NCBI RefSeq assembly: GCF_000372725.1
Contig: NW_005195584.1
Location: 130,341-194,340 of the forward strand
Length of the DNA: 64,000 nt
Direction: 5' to 3'
Origin: Emiliania huxleyi CCMP1516
Lineage: Eukaryota > Haptophyta > Isochrysidales > Noelaerhabdaceae
This document shows positions 52,715 through 62,812 of the stretch, piece after piece. The translations under genes were made by a program, and so were the position numbers. The notes beneath the pieces were generated by a model, which was not told the origin of the DNA, searched no databases, and was given only the letters and a program-made list of their open reading frames with translations. Within the stretch, counting starts at the first letter, position 1. Every line of letters begins with the position of its first letter.

Positions 52715-53432
52715 AGACGGCCTTCCAGCCCCCTACCCCCCTCTCGGAAGCTATCCTCCGCCCGACTTCCAGTCTTCCCCCTCCCTTCCTCTCCCTCGCA
52801 GCGAACACTCCACGGGGCGCATGCCCCGCACCACCGTTTTTGCCCATTTTCGGTCATCCGTCAAAATATCTGAAGATCCCAATATAGGATTCTCCCCAAA
52901 CCTTGCTCAGCTGATCTAGCACGGGCCGTAGGCCAGCTCTGGGCAAAGAAACCAGTACCTCATCGGGCTTCCCTGAGCGTCACAGCTCGGTGATCGCGCC
53001 GGCCGGACACCACTGAGACGGCCGTTCCGGGCATTTGAACGCGACCTCCGGGGGCAAAGACATGGGCTCTATGGCTCAGACTGGACTCCTCTTGGTCCCT
53101 TCTGATGCCCTAGGCCATACCTGGGCCTTACCTGGGGTTCTAGGGGCCGGGCAGGGTTTGCCCCCCCCAACTGGCCCGAAGAACCTTAAAGTAAACACGG
53201 GGCCCCGAGGGTTGGCTCTGCGCTCCGGGTTTCCCCTAGCAGCGGAACGCCCCCTCTACTCGGGGCTAGTAGACACCAGACACTAGCACGACAACACACA
53301 CATTCCTCACTGACATCTCGGCTGGGCGACGCTTTCTTTTTTCAGTCGGCGGCCGCTCTCGCTTTTTCAGTCGGCTAGGGCCGACCGCTCTCGCTCCGCG
53401 CCCCTCCGCCCCTACCTTTCCTGATCAGCCAG
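52715..53432. other. intergenic, no gene seen
   Basis: Contains GCTTTTTCAGTCGGC repeats near 53335-53395 shortly before the next start; nothing else. Confidence 0.4.
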
Positions 53433-54709
53433 ATGCTGCGGTGCCTCATTGGCTCGATAGCGACATCCACACTCCTCAACGTTGTTTTGGTCGCGCTCTG
53501 GTTCAGCAGCCCGACCGACCGAATCGAGCTCGACGACGACGACGCACTCCCTCCCGACCTCATCCGGCTGAGCAAGCCAGTTCCCGACGCCGCGATGCGA
53601 TGCGGCACTCCGATTCCACCCGAGTCAGCCTGGCGTACGACGCACGGCGCCGCTGCTGTCGCCATCTTTGCGCGTGCCGAAGGCGGCGAGCGGAGGCAAA
53701 GCGCGCCGCAAAGCTATGCATGGCGCTACGCGATTGAGATTGAGAACGTTGGCGCGGCGACAGTGCAGCTGCTCACCAGGCACATGGTGACGACGACCTC
53801 CGACGGCCGCGTCGAGGAGGTCAAGGGCGCCGGCGCCGGCGGCCGGCTGCCGGTGCTCTCGCCAGGCCAGCGCTACACCACCTCGGGCACTGCGACGCTG
53901 ACGGCGCCTCTCGGAGCGATGCACGGCTCCTTCCAGTTTGAGTCGCGGGGCGGAGGGGGCGCCTTCTCCGCCAGCATCGGGCGATTGCTGTTGGGGGATC
54001 GGGGAGGACGGGCGCAGTCTGTGCCCTGCGCGCCCGAGGCGGACGTGCTGGCGAGGGAGCTGCCGCCAACCTCGGTGTTTAGCTCGTACCGAGTCCTCGT
54101 CGGCGCCACCGTCGAGTACGTCCCCAGCCGATCGGACGCCGACCTGCTGCGCCACGCCTTTCAGTACGACGTCCACATACACAACGGCCGTGCGGTGAGC
54201 GCCTCCGGCGCCTCGCCCACGCCTCGCCTCGCCACGCCACGCCACGCCCCGCCCCGCCCCGCCACGCCCCGCCACGCCCCGACACGCCCCGCCCCACCGC
54301 CCACCCCGCTCGCCCCGCCAGGCCGCCCACCCCACCCCACCCCGCGCTCCAGGCGCCCGTCGTCATCCACGGGAGGGAGTGGACCGTGCTCGACGCGCGC
54401 GGGGTGGCCCGCACCGAGAGCGGGGCCGGGCTGGGCGGCGTGGAGGCGACGGGCAAGGTGAGGCTCGAGCCGCAGCAGGGCCTAAAATACCGAGGGATGT
54501 TCGAGCTGCCGACCGAGACGGGCATCGCCGCGGCGCGGTACGTGGTGACGCTCGAGGACGAGGACGAGGAGGACGAGGCGACCTACGACGTCCTGCTCGC
54601 GCCTATGGGCGTCACGGCCGACGGGCGACCCGTGCCGCACATCGCGCAGAATGCATTCGCCGCAGCCGCTGCTCTTTCGGAGCCGCTCCGCTCGGTCCCG
54701 GCGGGCTAG
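53433..54709 (+). CDS. double ApaG-domain protein with N-terminal membrane anchor
   Basis: Exons 53433-54194 and 54353-54709, joined by a GT-AG intron that is a CCACGCCCCG minisatellite; 372 residues. Residues 1-25 (MLRCLIGSIATSTLLNVVLVALWF) are a signal anchor or transit element. Residues 98-165 match ApaG: SYAWRYAIEIENVGAATVQLLTRH, EEVKGAGAGGRLPVLSPGQRYTTSG, GSFQFES. A second, diverged ApaG-like unit spans the intron: FQYDVHIHNGRAAPVVIHGREWTVLDARG, GLGGVEATGKVRLEPQQGLKYRGMFEL. ApaG domains occur in bacterial ApaG and as substrate modules in F-box proteins and Poldip2; the biochemical role here is unknown. Polyacidic EDEDEEDEA near the end. Confidence 0.75.
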
Positions 54710-56236
54710 AGAGCCGCCAGAGCCGTGTGTGTGTGTTTGCGTATGTGGTGTGTCTCTTGCACTTGGTCCTTGGTGTGTACTGTGTACGGCGGCTCTGTGC
54801 TATCTTTTGTGACAATAGTATATCGTTTCCCTAGCAAAGCCGTAGGGCTCAGGACCAACTAGGCGTTCACACCTGTGCCGCTGCCGGATCGGTGCGGCCT
54901 GTGGCTCGCCTCGGCTTGTGTTCAACTCTTCTATAGAGATAATATGACCGTTAATATGAGAGGTCGAGACTCCGAACAAAAAGGGAGAGAGACAAATTTA
55001 AAGTGAGTCCCCCCACGCAGCGCACACACCGCACCCCAGCCCACCCCTGGCGCCAGGAGCAGGAGCCAGACGTATATAGAGTTTTACAACAAAGCTCCCT
55101 CGCACGACAAATTTAGAGAGAGTCTCTGCGGATCGTGCTGAACTCCCTCGTCCGTCGATCCCGTTTGAAGTTTACTCTTGCTCTCCCATAAAGAGCGAGA
55201 TTTTTGAAAACGCAACAAGCAATCGCGACTCTTCCAGTGATTCGGGCTCGGCAGCTTGTCAACCCAGGAACCCTCAGCCGAAGCTGTGGTGTGTGTGTGT
55301 GGAGTCGGACTCGAGGTCGGACCTGTAGCCCCGAGAAAGCCCGCGCCAATGATTCGACGCGTCGAGAGGACTTGCGGGGAGGCACCGTTTCTCTCTTCCC
55401 ATAAATGCAAAACACGCGACGACGGGGCCGACGGCGTACGGGGGAGCACCGTGCAAGCCCCACCCGGCTGACGGATGGGCGTGGGGGCGCGCCGCCCCGC
55501 TTGCTCTAGGTGAAACGTCGTATAGGAGACGAAACAGGCCGGTGGGCCCGACGGCGGGCGGAGAAGACGGGCACTGAGCCAGAAGGACTGGGAGAGTGTG
55601 AATGGAGGGACACGTGTGTTCAGAACTGGGAGAGTGTGAATGGAGGGACACGTGTGTTCAGACGAGCACCACCAAGGGACAGCAACATCGCCGACGCCGC
55701 TAAAAGCTCGGCGCCGGGCACCTCGTCGGGACATAAAATCTGCCTGCGATCTTACAAACAAAACACAAATCTCTCTCTCTCCGGCCTTCCAGCTCACGGC
55801 TCACAGCTCACAACACAAAAATCTCTCTCTCAGCTCACAACAACAACACGATCTCTCTCTTTTACACGATCTCTCTCTTTTCTCTAAATGCTGCTGCTAG
55901 ACTAGGGCGTAGGGGTAGAATTGGTGACGTCACGCCGACAAGGACCCGCATTTGCCACCTATCGCCGACAGTCCGGGGCGGCTCTGCTCATGTGTGCAAC
56001 AGAACAAAACAAAATTGCTAAAAATCTCTCTCTCTCTCTGCAACAGCACTGTCACTGAGACTCGCGGCCTCGCGTTGCTCAGCCAGGAGAAGCACACTTG
56101 CACACAGCTGCCCCTTCGAGGTTACACGCCGGTGCCACTCTCGCAGAAAAAGAAAGAAAGCAAACAGACAACCCAAGGTAGGGATGGGAGGCACGCCGCC
56201 ACCACACAGGGATTTTAAGGAGAGGTGTGTGGTGCG
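54710..56236. other. intergenic with dispersed repeats
   Basis: No gene recognised. Holds the repeat copy 55448-55668, CTCTCTCT-rich stretches at 55770-55890 and 56025-56040, GCTGCCCCTTCGAGGTTACA at 56108 (also at 58610), and the LINE-tail repeat 56145-56225. Confidence 0.5.
55448..55668 (+). repeat. dispersed repeat, copy 2 (pair with 34048-34310)
   Basis: Same order of blocks as 34048-34310; here the terminal unit GGGAGAGTGTGAATGGAGGG occurs twice with a ~40-bp period. Confidence 0.8.
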
Positions 56237-58070
56237 CTATCCGTCGCCCACCCTAGGGAGTCTGCCTCTTCCTATCTCTCTTCGCAGTCTCTCGCCGATT
56301 CTCGCTGCAACCTTCATGCCACCTCGCGGTCGTCCCACCCTCGTCGTTCTCTCCCTTGTCACTTCCTCCTCTGTCGCGTTGTTCTCTTCTGCCTCGTCCT
56401 GCGACGCCGCCGCCTGCCGGTCCCTTGTTCTCGCGGCTTCTTTCGCCTGTCGGCGCAACTCCGTCCTCCTCGCGGCGTATCCTGGCCCCTCGAGTCTATC
56501 GAGCTCCCCTCGCGCAAGGACCACATTTCTGACTCCCACTCCGATCATTTGCCTACAGGTCATGTTGTTGCTCAGGTCCACTCTCTCTTCGAACACTCGT
56601 GCCTCTACGGATGATGCCGGCGCTGGGGTCCCCTTCGGATGCATCGTGACATCTGACAACTGGATTTCCACTGGTTCGTCCTCCTCGGAGTCATCTTCCC
56701 CGTCCTCCTTCCGCTCGGCTCTTCGCTCGGTACGTTCGGTGTGGCTCACCCTCCATGCCGTGAACAGGCGCTTTATCCACCCTATATTCTTCTCTCGTTC
56801 CTCTGCCCGTGCCTTGGTCTTGTCGTTGTTTCGCACCCATGTCTGTATGGCAATCGAGGCTGCCTTCCCCACTACCTGTAGTTCACTCGTCACCTCTCCC
56901 GCGAGCTCCCTTCTCTTTCTTTCGGGTATGGAGTCCGTGAGTGCGGGTAGCGTGCAGGCAATCACGGGCGCTATTTTGTCGTACTCCTCTTCGGCGAGCG
57001 CTCCAAATCTAGACCCTTTCGCCTTTAAGGAGGCTGCCCTCGCTCGTCTCAGGAATGTGGCGGTGTCTTTTGAGTCCGGCGCCTCCCGTTCAACTCTTGC
57101 TGTCGCCCTCGCTGCGTGTTTGTCGAGCTTCCGCATGAAGTGACGCGCCTCTTCCTTATTTCCAGCGCAGCTGCCGCTCAGTATGTGCGCCAACGACGCC
57201 TGTGGTGGCTCACTGTCTTCTTGTTTCCAGTCGTCCCAGTCTCCCAGTTCCCCGCGTCTCCTCCTTGCCTCGCGCGCCTCTTTTGTGGCCTCATCCCTAG
57301 CCGCCTTGCACGCTCTGCATCCCCAGAACGCACTTCTCGTGGCGGGGCCCCTCATTCCCCGTTTCTTTTCCCCCTCTAGAATACGCCTGTGGTGTGCCCC
57401 GTGTGGCACCCCGACCTGTTGTCTCACCCTGGCCCCCAGGATCGTTTTGGTCGTCACATTGTGATCCCCGACGTCGTCAAATGTCGCCCGCCTGTCCTTC
57501 CCCCCGTTCTCGTCCGGTAATCTCATCTTATTATCCCATCGATGCTTGAGGCTGGCTACTGCCACTTCGCTCCACAACCGTCCCGCCACCCCTGCCGTGT
57601 GCGATCCTGGCCTCACTGTCTTTCGATATTGCTCGCACACCCACTCGTGCGCGCTCTTACACATGTGTCCGTACGTCCGTCGGTCCACTATCTCCCTCTT
57701 CTCTGCGTTCTCTGCCGCCTCCCTTCGCACCGTGTACATGCATGGCCGCGTCCGCACCGCGTCCCGCACCACTTTCGAGGCGTCCTCTGAGTCGTTATCC
57801 CCGAGGTGCGCTGTCGCCACCGCGTCGGCGTATGCGTTGCAGGCTATTCCCACGTGTGCTGGCACCCACATGAAGACCACCGCCTCTAGCTTCGATCTAT
57901 AGTAAGCGATCGCCTCCAGGAGCCCGCCTCTCTCCCAGTCCCTCAGGCCTTCTGGCATCCCTTTGCGGTGCGCATTCTCAATCTGCTGCAGCGCGGGTTT
58001 GCAGTCGCATAGCACTAAGCACCTCCGCGATTGCGCATCGCTCGCGCTCGCCACTCTCGCAATCAAACGG
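56145..58070 (-). mobile_element. LINE-type retrotransposon, 3' part with RNase H
   Basis: Covers the ORF 58066-56237 and its 3' tail (minus strand: CTCTCCTTAAAATCCCTGTG, then the CGTGCCTCCCATCCCT repeat and a TTTCTTTCTTTTT run). The element is cut at its 5' side near 58070, so reverse transcriptase is missing. A paralogous truncated copy is at 36493-38166. Confidence 0.75.
56237..58066 (-). CDS. RNase H plus C-terminal region of LINE polyprotein
   Basis: 609 codons. The first 90 residues are an RNase HI domain: CLVLCDCKPALQQIENAHR (Asp-containing second block) and FMWVPAHVGIACNAYADAVA (His and Asp of the last blocks). The rest is a lineage-specific C-terminal domain with a CRACKAAR cysteine pair after VPHGAHH, the segment HILSGSCAGNKEEARHFMRK, a helical middle and a Glu/Arg-rich tail with GRPRGGMK. 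The frame is intact over 1.8 kb, so this copy is younger than the one at 36.5 kb. The true start is missing; the ATG at 58066 is only the first in this fragment. Confidence 0.75.
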   Translation of the reverse strand: MIARVASASDAQSRRCLVLCDCKPALQQIENAHRKGMPEGLRDWERGGLLEAIAYYRSKLEAVVFMWVPAHVGIACNAYADAVATAHLGDNDSEDASKVVRDAVRTRPCMYTVRREAAENAEKREIVDRRTYGHMCKSAHEWVCEQYRKTVRPGSHTAGVAGRLWSEVAVASLKHRWDNKMRLPDENGGKDRRATFDDVGDHNVTTKTILGARVRQQVGVPHGAHHRRILEGEKKRGMRGPATRSAFWGCRACKAARDEATKEAREARRRRGELGDWDDWKQEDSEPPQASLAHILSGSCAGNKEEARHFMRKLDKHAARATARVEREAPDSKDTATFLRRARAASLKAKGSRFGALAEEEYDKIAPVIACTLPALTDSIPERKRRELAGEVTSELQVVGKAASIAIQTWVRNNDKTKARAEEREKNIGWIKRLFTAWRVSHTERTERRAERKEDGEDDSEEDEPVEIQLSDVTMHPKGTPAPASSVEARVFEERVDLSNNMTCRQMIGVGVRNVVLARGELDRLEGPGYAARRTELRRQAKEAARTRDRQAAASQDEAEENNATEEEVTRERTTRVGRPRGGMKVAARIGERLRREIGRGRLPRVGDG

Positions 58071-58103
58071 ACAGAATGCAGGATAAATTCTTCTTCGCGG
58101 CGT

Positions 58104-58726
58104 CTTATGGGACCATCTAGCTCGTGTGGGTGCGCGGCGGCGACGGCGCAGCGCTCGTTTGAACTTGTGTACTCTCTGTCTGTCTGTCAGCTGTTTCGGC
58201 TAAGTCGATTTCTAGGTCGATTTGTACCGGATTTTGATGTTAGTGGCAAAACCGCACGAGCCGATCTGCCTCTCCGCCGCGTCGGACGCCTCGTGGGAGA
58301 CTCGCTATTCCACCTCCGCTTGGCGCGTTACGTCACCGCGACGGGCGCCTGCGTTGCGTGGGGATCTACGAAGCAAAAGTGTGTCGCGCTCTCGACGGCG
58401 GAGGCAGAGATCATTGCCCTCTCCGAGGCCGCGAAGGAGGTCGTCATACTTTACTCTCCTGTCCCGCGTGACTCTCTCTCACATGAGTTTCTTCCCTCGA
58501 TTGTGTCACGCCTCTCCTCCTTGTTCGGCGTAGCCGAACTGCGAGCGAAGCAGCTTTTAACTGCTTCTTGTACTTTACATCTGGGTACGACCCTATACGC
58601 GAGACCCCGGCTGCCCCTTCGAGGTTACACGCCGAGAATCGAACCTGCTTTTCTTTGTACGATAAATTCTTCATGCTAGCAGGTGTAGTTTCTGCTGGGA
58701 AAACCCGACGGGAGGGCCCAGACGTA
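58104..58726 (+). mobile_element. copia-type retrotransposon fragment (RNase H region)
   Basis: SDASWETRYSTSAWR in one frame and GACVAWGSTKQKCVALSTAEAEIIAL in another reconstruct the Ty1/copia RNase H block, with one frameshift near 58330. No integrase or LTR seen. The piece lies between two near-identical copies of GATAAATTCTTCTTC(G/T)CGGCGTCTT at 58081-58103 and 58728-58751. Relic. Confidence 0.6.
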
Positions 58727-58826
58727 CGATAAATTCTTCTTCTCGGCGTCTTGCTTGCGATATGTTCCAGCATGAGAACCAGGAAGAAGGCAAGAACCCA
58801 TCTCGAAAAGTGCACCTACCTCGAAA

Positions 58827-59918
58827 ATGGTGCACGCTGTCTGTTCCTCCCGATCGGCGGCCGAGCTGTACGCCGCGTCGGCCCAGGCCCTCGCCGAAGC
58901 CGCGGCGGAGGGGCTCGTCCTCCTCCGTAGCTCGAGCAGCTTGTCCGGCTACAGGGGCGTCCTTCGCGACAGCCAGAGCACCGTCGGACTCAAAAACCCG
59001 TACCGAGCTCAGGTACGGCGCGGCGGTCGCCGCGTGACGCTCGGCCGCTTCGCCACCGCCGAGGAGGCGGCACTATGCTACGCGCGCTCTCCAGAGGCCC
59101 TCGCCGACGCGCAGCTCAACGATCGGCAGTCGGCGATGATGTCGCCGTGCGGGGTCCGGTGCGCGGGTAGCCCGGTATTGCTCACACCGGAGCCCTCTCG
59201 CCGGCTGCCCGGCTCGCCACTGTCCAGCGGCGGCTCGCGTGCCGTTGCGGGCTCGCGCACGCCCTCCGCCCATGGGGACGCCTCGAGGGGCAAGGCCAAG
59301 GGGCGCGGCCGGCAGAACCGGCGCTCGTGGGGCCACCTGCTGATCGAGGAGGAGGAGGAGGATCACGAGGTCGAGGCGCCGCCACCGCGTTGCAAGCGCC
59401 GCCGCTCCGCGGCCTCGGTACCGGCGCTGCCGATGGTGGGGGCGGCGGGCGGCGGGAGGCTGCACGCGCCGTCCTCGCTGCAGCCGCGCTACCCGCCGTC
59501 GCAGAAGCAATTCCCTATGTTTGGGGCGCCGGAGCGGGCGGCCGCGCCCGCTCCGGCACAGGAGTCCGTCTCGCTCGGCCAGCTCCAGCTCGGCCAGCTT
59601 TGCCAGCTCGGCTTGCAGCTCGGCCCGTTTGGGCTGCCGGTGGAGCTAGCGGTGGAGTGGTCCGACGAGCCGCTCGACTTGAAGTGGCTGCTCGCCGACG
59701 AGCTCACCGAGCCGACCGCTTCGCTGCCGTACGCCGGCGACTCGGCCCGCAGCGACTCCACGTCCCCGCAGTCGCTCGAGCATGAGTCGGCCGAGCTGGT
59801 GAGGGAGATGGCCTCCCTCCTCGCGGACGGCGGGGGAGTGTCGACTGCTCCCTCCGCCATCCCTCTCGCGCCGCACGCCGCGCGCCCGCACGCGAACGAG
59901 CGCCTGTACGGCTTCTGA
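58827..59918 (+). CDS. AP2/ERF-domain transcription factor
   Basis: ATG at 58827 gives 363 residues, no intron. Residues 42-80 form one AP2 domain: LSGYRGVLRDSQSTVG, NPYRAQVRRGGRRVTLGRFATAEEAALCYARS (YRGV strand, GRF..AEEAA helix). Next come a Ser/Pro/Gly-rich linker, an acidic EEEEEDHEVE followed by the basic PRCKRRR (possible nuclear localisation signal), and an amphipathic repeat LGQLQLGQLCQLGLQLGPFGLP. The C-terminus holds acidic/hydrophobic patches (ELAVEWSDEPLDLKWLLADEL) that could activate transcription. AP2 proteins bind GC-rich promoter boxes; targets unknown. Confidence 0.8.
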   Translation: MVHAVCSSRSAAELYAASAQALAEAAAEGLVLLRSSSSLSGYRGVLRDSQSTVGLKNPYRAQVRRGGRRVTLGRFATAEEAALCYARSPEALADAQLNDRQSAMMSPCGVRCAGSPVLLTPEPSRRLPGSPLSSGGSRAVAGSRTPSAHGDASRGKAKGRGRQNRRSWGHLLIEEEEEDHEVEAPPPRCKRRRSAASVPALPMVGAAGGGRLHAPSSLQPRYPPSQKQFPMFGAPERAAAPAPAQESVSLGQLQLGQLCQLGLQLGPFGLPVELAVEWSDEPLDLKWLLADELTEPTASLPYAGDSARSDSTSPQSLEHESAELVREMASLLADGGGVSTAPSAIPLAPHAARPHANERLYGF

Positions 59919-60703
59919 GCCACCCACCGAGGCCCTCCCGGGTACCTCACCACACGGCGGCTTCCGAAGTTGGTTGAGGGTCGGCATGCCCCTGCACGCC
60001 TGCACCGCCACAACCCTCCCATCCCCAAAGAGAACGTATCGCCCCCCCCCCCCCCCCCCCCGTTCCGCAAGCCCTTCCCCCTGAGCCCCCCTCCGCGTAT
60101 GCTCCTCGCTCGACCTGTTTTGGTGGCGGGGGGTGCCCAGCCGCGACCGGGGCTAGAGATGTGCTTGTCCCCTTCCCATGTGCCCCTTCCCTTCCCCGCC
60201 CCCCTGCCCGTGCTGCCGTGCATGCATCGTTCCGTCCGCCCCGTGCGTCACACGCGAGGCGTAGGCAGCGCACACCACATGAGCGAGCCTCTATTTTATA
60301 GTGAGTGCGATGCGTAGTGTGTGTGACGCGCCAGTTTTTCGTGTACATGTATAGTTTTAAATCTTAAAAACTAATAGTTAGTGAAGAGGCAGTTACCAGT
60401 TTACCTAGTGGACAAAAATCACGTCTCCGCCTAGACATGCACATCGGTTTCATCGCCCGCCGGTTGCGCGGGGGGCGCGGGCGGGCGGCGGGGCCGGGGG
60501 CGGGGCGCCCCCACAGTGATCACTCTATATAGCCATAGGCTATAGCCCGTAGAGCCCATACGCGACTCGCGAGCCCGCCTACGTACACACGCCCGAGCAC
60601 CGGCCGCGCATCCGCATCCGCGTCCGCGCCAGCCCATCCTCCTCTCGACTCACCCGCCGCTCGGGGCGGTGGGCTAACCGTGACGACAGGTGCCATGGCC
60701 CGC
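59919..60703. other. intergenic between convergent genes
   Basis: C19-20 run at about 60043-60062, AT-rich stretch 60340-60420; no gene recognised. Confidence 0.45.
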
Positions 60704-61762
60704 TCAGGCGCTCGCCGCCGTCGCGTCATCAACGATCTTGCGGAGCTCCTCGATCTCCTGCACAGCAAAGCAGAAGGAGAGGATCAAGCCGAGCCAGCAC
60801 GCAAAGTAGCCGTTTGCTAGGCTGGTATTGGTGAAGGGCTTGTCGAACGTGAGTACGATGGCGGCCGCGGCCCACAGGCACACGAGCACAAACGCGACGA
60901 GCTTCGGCAGCGTGTCCGCCATCCTCTGGCCGTTGCGCCCAAAGTCGAGGCGGCTGCCGCGGTCGTCGAGTGCGAGGAGGAAGAGGATGCCGACCAGCGA
61001 GATGATGCCGACGGAGAGGCCATACTTGCACTGGTCGAGGTCGAGCCTGCTCTGGCCGAAGCTGTTGTCAGTGGTCGTGGCGATGATCAGGACGACGGAC
61101 GGCACGATGAGCCCAAACAGGGGGCCCTTAGAGCGCGCCCTGCTGGCCAGGCTGTCGATGGTGCGACCGGAGGCGTCGGCGAGGTAGCCCGCCGACGCAA
61201 AGGCGCCGGCCCAAAGCGAAAAGTACCCGTTGCCGGTGATGGCGAATGGTGCGAAGTTGAAGGTAAGGACGCAGGCGCCGACAACCCACCAAACAAAGAA
61301 GAAGAAGGCGATCAGCATCTCGTTGGTGACCTGGCCCACGCCCTGGAGCTCAAACTGGACCTTCTTCAGGTTGCTATCCCTTGAGCGATACACCAGCAGC
61401 GTGAGGAGGCCGAGCCCCGCGCCGACCGCGCCGACCGAGACCGCGTAATCGCCGTACGAGCTATTCTCCCCAGCATACTGGGCAGAGGCGCCGATGAGGA
61501 CGGCAGCGGCTAGGACCATGAACGCAATCCAGTAGCCTGGCTTGCGCGAACCCGGGAGGCTCAGGCTCGGCAGGCCAGCGCCCAGCTTGTTCTGGACGTT
61601 ATGGGCCGCGTTCTCGATGTCGCCCACAGCGCCGCCGGTGATGTCGTTGGCGACGTCCTTTGATTCGTCGACAACGTCGCTCACGGCATTGATGACGTCG
61701 TCGACGATGCCGCGCGCCTGCGGCTCCTCGGTTGACACAGGCTCCTCGGTGGCAGCCATCAT
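60704..61762 (-). CDS. eight-transmembrane protein with internal 4-TM duplication (MARVEL-like)
   Basis: Single exon, 352 residues. Residues 1-75 are polar and acidic with amphipathic repeats (VDDVINAVSDVVDESKDVA, GAVGDIENAAHNVQNKL). Then eight hydrophobic helices: WIAFMVLAAAVLIGA, VGAVGAGLGLLTLLVY, MLIAFFFFVWWVVGACVL, YFSLWAGAFASAGYL, then LFGLIVPSVVLIIA, GLSVGIISLVGILFLLAL, LVAFVLVCLWAAAAIVL, YFACWLGLILSFCFAV. The third and fourth helix of each half share TF(N/D)(F/K)(A/P)PF.. NGYF..W.G, showing an internal duplication. The 4-TM unit resembles MARVEL/synaptogyrin-like vesicle proteins, but no signature proves it. Likely endomembrane; function unknown. Confidence 0.65.
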   Translation of the reverse strand: MMAATEEPVSTEEPQARGIVDDVINAVSDVVDESKDVANDITGGAVGDIENAAHNVQNKLGAGLPSLSLPGSRKPGYWIAFMVLAAAVLIGASAQYAGENSSYGDYAVSVGAVGAGLGLLTLLVYRSRDSNLKKVQFELQGVGQVTNEMLIAFFFFVWWVVGACVLTFNFAPFAITGNGYFSLWAGAFASAGYLADASGRTIDSLASRARSKGPLFGLIVPSVVLIIATTTDNSFGQSRLDLDQCKYGLSVGIISLVGILFLLALDDRGSRLDFGRNGQRMADTLPKLVAFVLVCLWAAAAIVLTFDKPFTNTSLANGYFACWLGLILSFCFAVQEIEELRKIVDDATAASA

Positions 61763-62106
61763 CCTTCCTCCTCAGTTCCTACTTCCGGCCTAGGTCGGGA
61801 TGCCAACCACCTTCTTGGCCCCATTTTTTCAGTGTAGCTCTTACGAACATACCCGTAGGTGAACTGCTGACAGGGTTTGCGAGAGAGAGCTCTCTCTCTC
61901 TTTGCGATGAGGTTTTTTACTTCACAATTCTCTCTCACACACATCGATTGGTGTTTCGCGGGGTGTTAGGAATCTATGGCGTGAACACAGCGATTTCGGG
62001 CCCGGGTTTGTGTTCATGTTTTCTCTCTCTTGCGTTTTTGTTGCCCGCCTCCGTTGGCCACTCCTACGCCTTCGGCAACACCGAAGAAAAGGCCCGCCGC
62101 CTAAAC
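61763..62106. other. intergenic, carries shared 12-mer
   Basis: GTAGCTCTTACG at 61834-61845 (72 bp from the membrane-protein start codon); GA/CT-rich run 61880-61900. Otherwise nothing. Confidence 0.4.
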
Positions 62107-62466
62107 ATGGGCTGCAAGGCGCGCGGGCAGCCCGGCCAACCCTTCGACCACAAGACCGGCCACGGCTACGTCAAGGCGCATCGCGGTTTCTACCACGACG
62201 CGATCTTTGTCAAGCGCAACAACTTCAACCTGCTGCTCCACGAGACGTTCGGCGGCGGCTTCTCGCCCACCGCCGTTCTCAAGCTGCGCCGCCTCGCGCG
62301 CAAAGTCGCGCGCGGCAGCGTTGACCGCACGGCCTACTCGCCCAAGTACTCGCTCTCTTTTATGTCCCACCATGCAGAGCGCATCTCTCTCTCTGTTGTG
62401 CGAGGCGTGAACCGCGCCATTCGCTCTCACCTGGCAACCCTGTCTGCACGTCTCGCGCGCGCGTGA
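62107..62466 (+). CDS. hypothetical basic protein, 119 aa
   Basis: ATG at 62107 (MGCKARGQPGQPFDHKTGHG) gives 119 residues; the frame is open upstream to about 61732. Composition is basic with YVKAHRGFYHDAIFVKRNNFNLLLHETFGGGF as a possible folded part and YSPKYSLSFMSHHAERISLS further on. The first 35 residues resemble small ribosomal or nucleic-acid-binding proteins only in charge. It may also be a gag-like remnant of a retroelement. The gene is followed at 62525-62555 by a CTCTCTCTTATGAGAGAGAT inverted repeat. Confidence 0.35.
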   Translation: MGCKARGQPGQPFDHKTGHGYVKAHRGFYHDAIFVKRNNFNLLLHETFGGGFSPTAVLKLRRLARKVARGSVDRTAYSPKYSLSFMSHHAERISLSVVRGVNRAIRSHLATLSARLARA

Positions 62467-62522
62467 ACAGGGCTCCAGGCCCCAAATTACGTGTGAGTGT
62501 TAGAGTTGTTTGGTATTGCTAA

Positions 62523-62552
62523 AAATCTCTCTCTTATGAGAGAGATTTTTAG
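62523..62552. terminator. AAAAATCTCTCTC stem-loop
   Basis: AAAATCTCTCTCTTATGAGAGAGATTTTT forms a perfect 12-bp hairpin with a short loop, about 60 bp after the preceding stop. A role in 3' end formation is conjecture. Confidence 0.3.
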
Positions 62553-62812
62553 CGTGTGAGTGTTAGAGTTGTTTGTTTGCTCTTATGTGAACACAGCCTT
62601 TCCTCCGGTTTTTACAAAAACAAAGAGGGTATGTAGCTCTTACGTTTTTACCCGCCGGTCCGGACCGTTCTGTGCAAGGCCGTCTGCCACTGAGGCAAGG
62701 CTACTCGCTGGTTTCCTGTGTTGCGCGGCGGGGTCCCTCCCTTCCTTGCCCCGAAACGAACCAGCACCAACGCGACGCGCTTCTTCGATCTGCGTTGCTC
62801 TCCCTGTCCTCG

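Noticed and set aside
58610-58700. tRNA or tRNA-derived SINE
   Set aside because: Minus strand has GGTTCGATTCTC (B-box-like) but no T-stem pairing and no cloverleaf; kept only as a repeat string.
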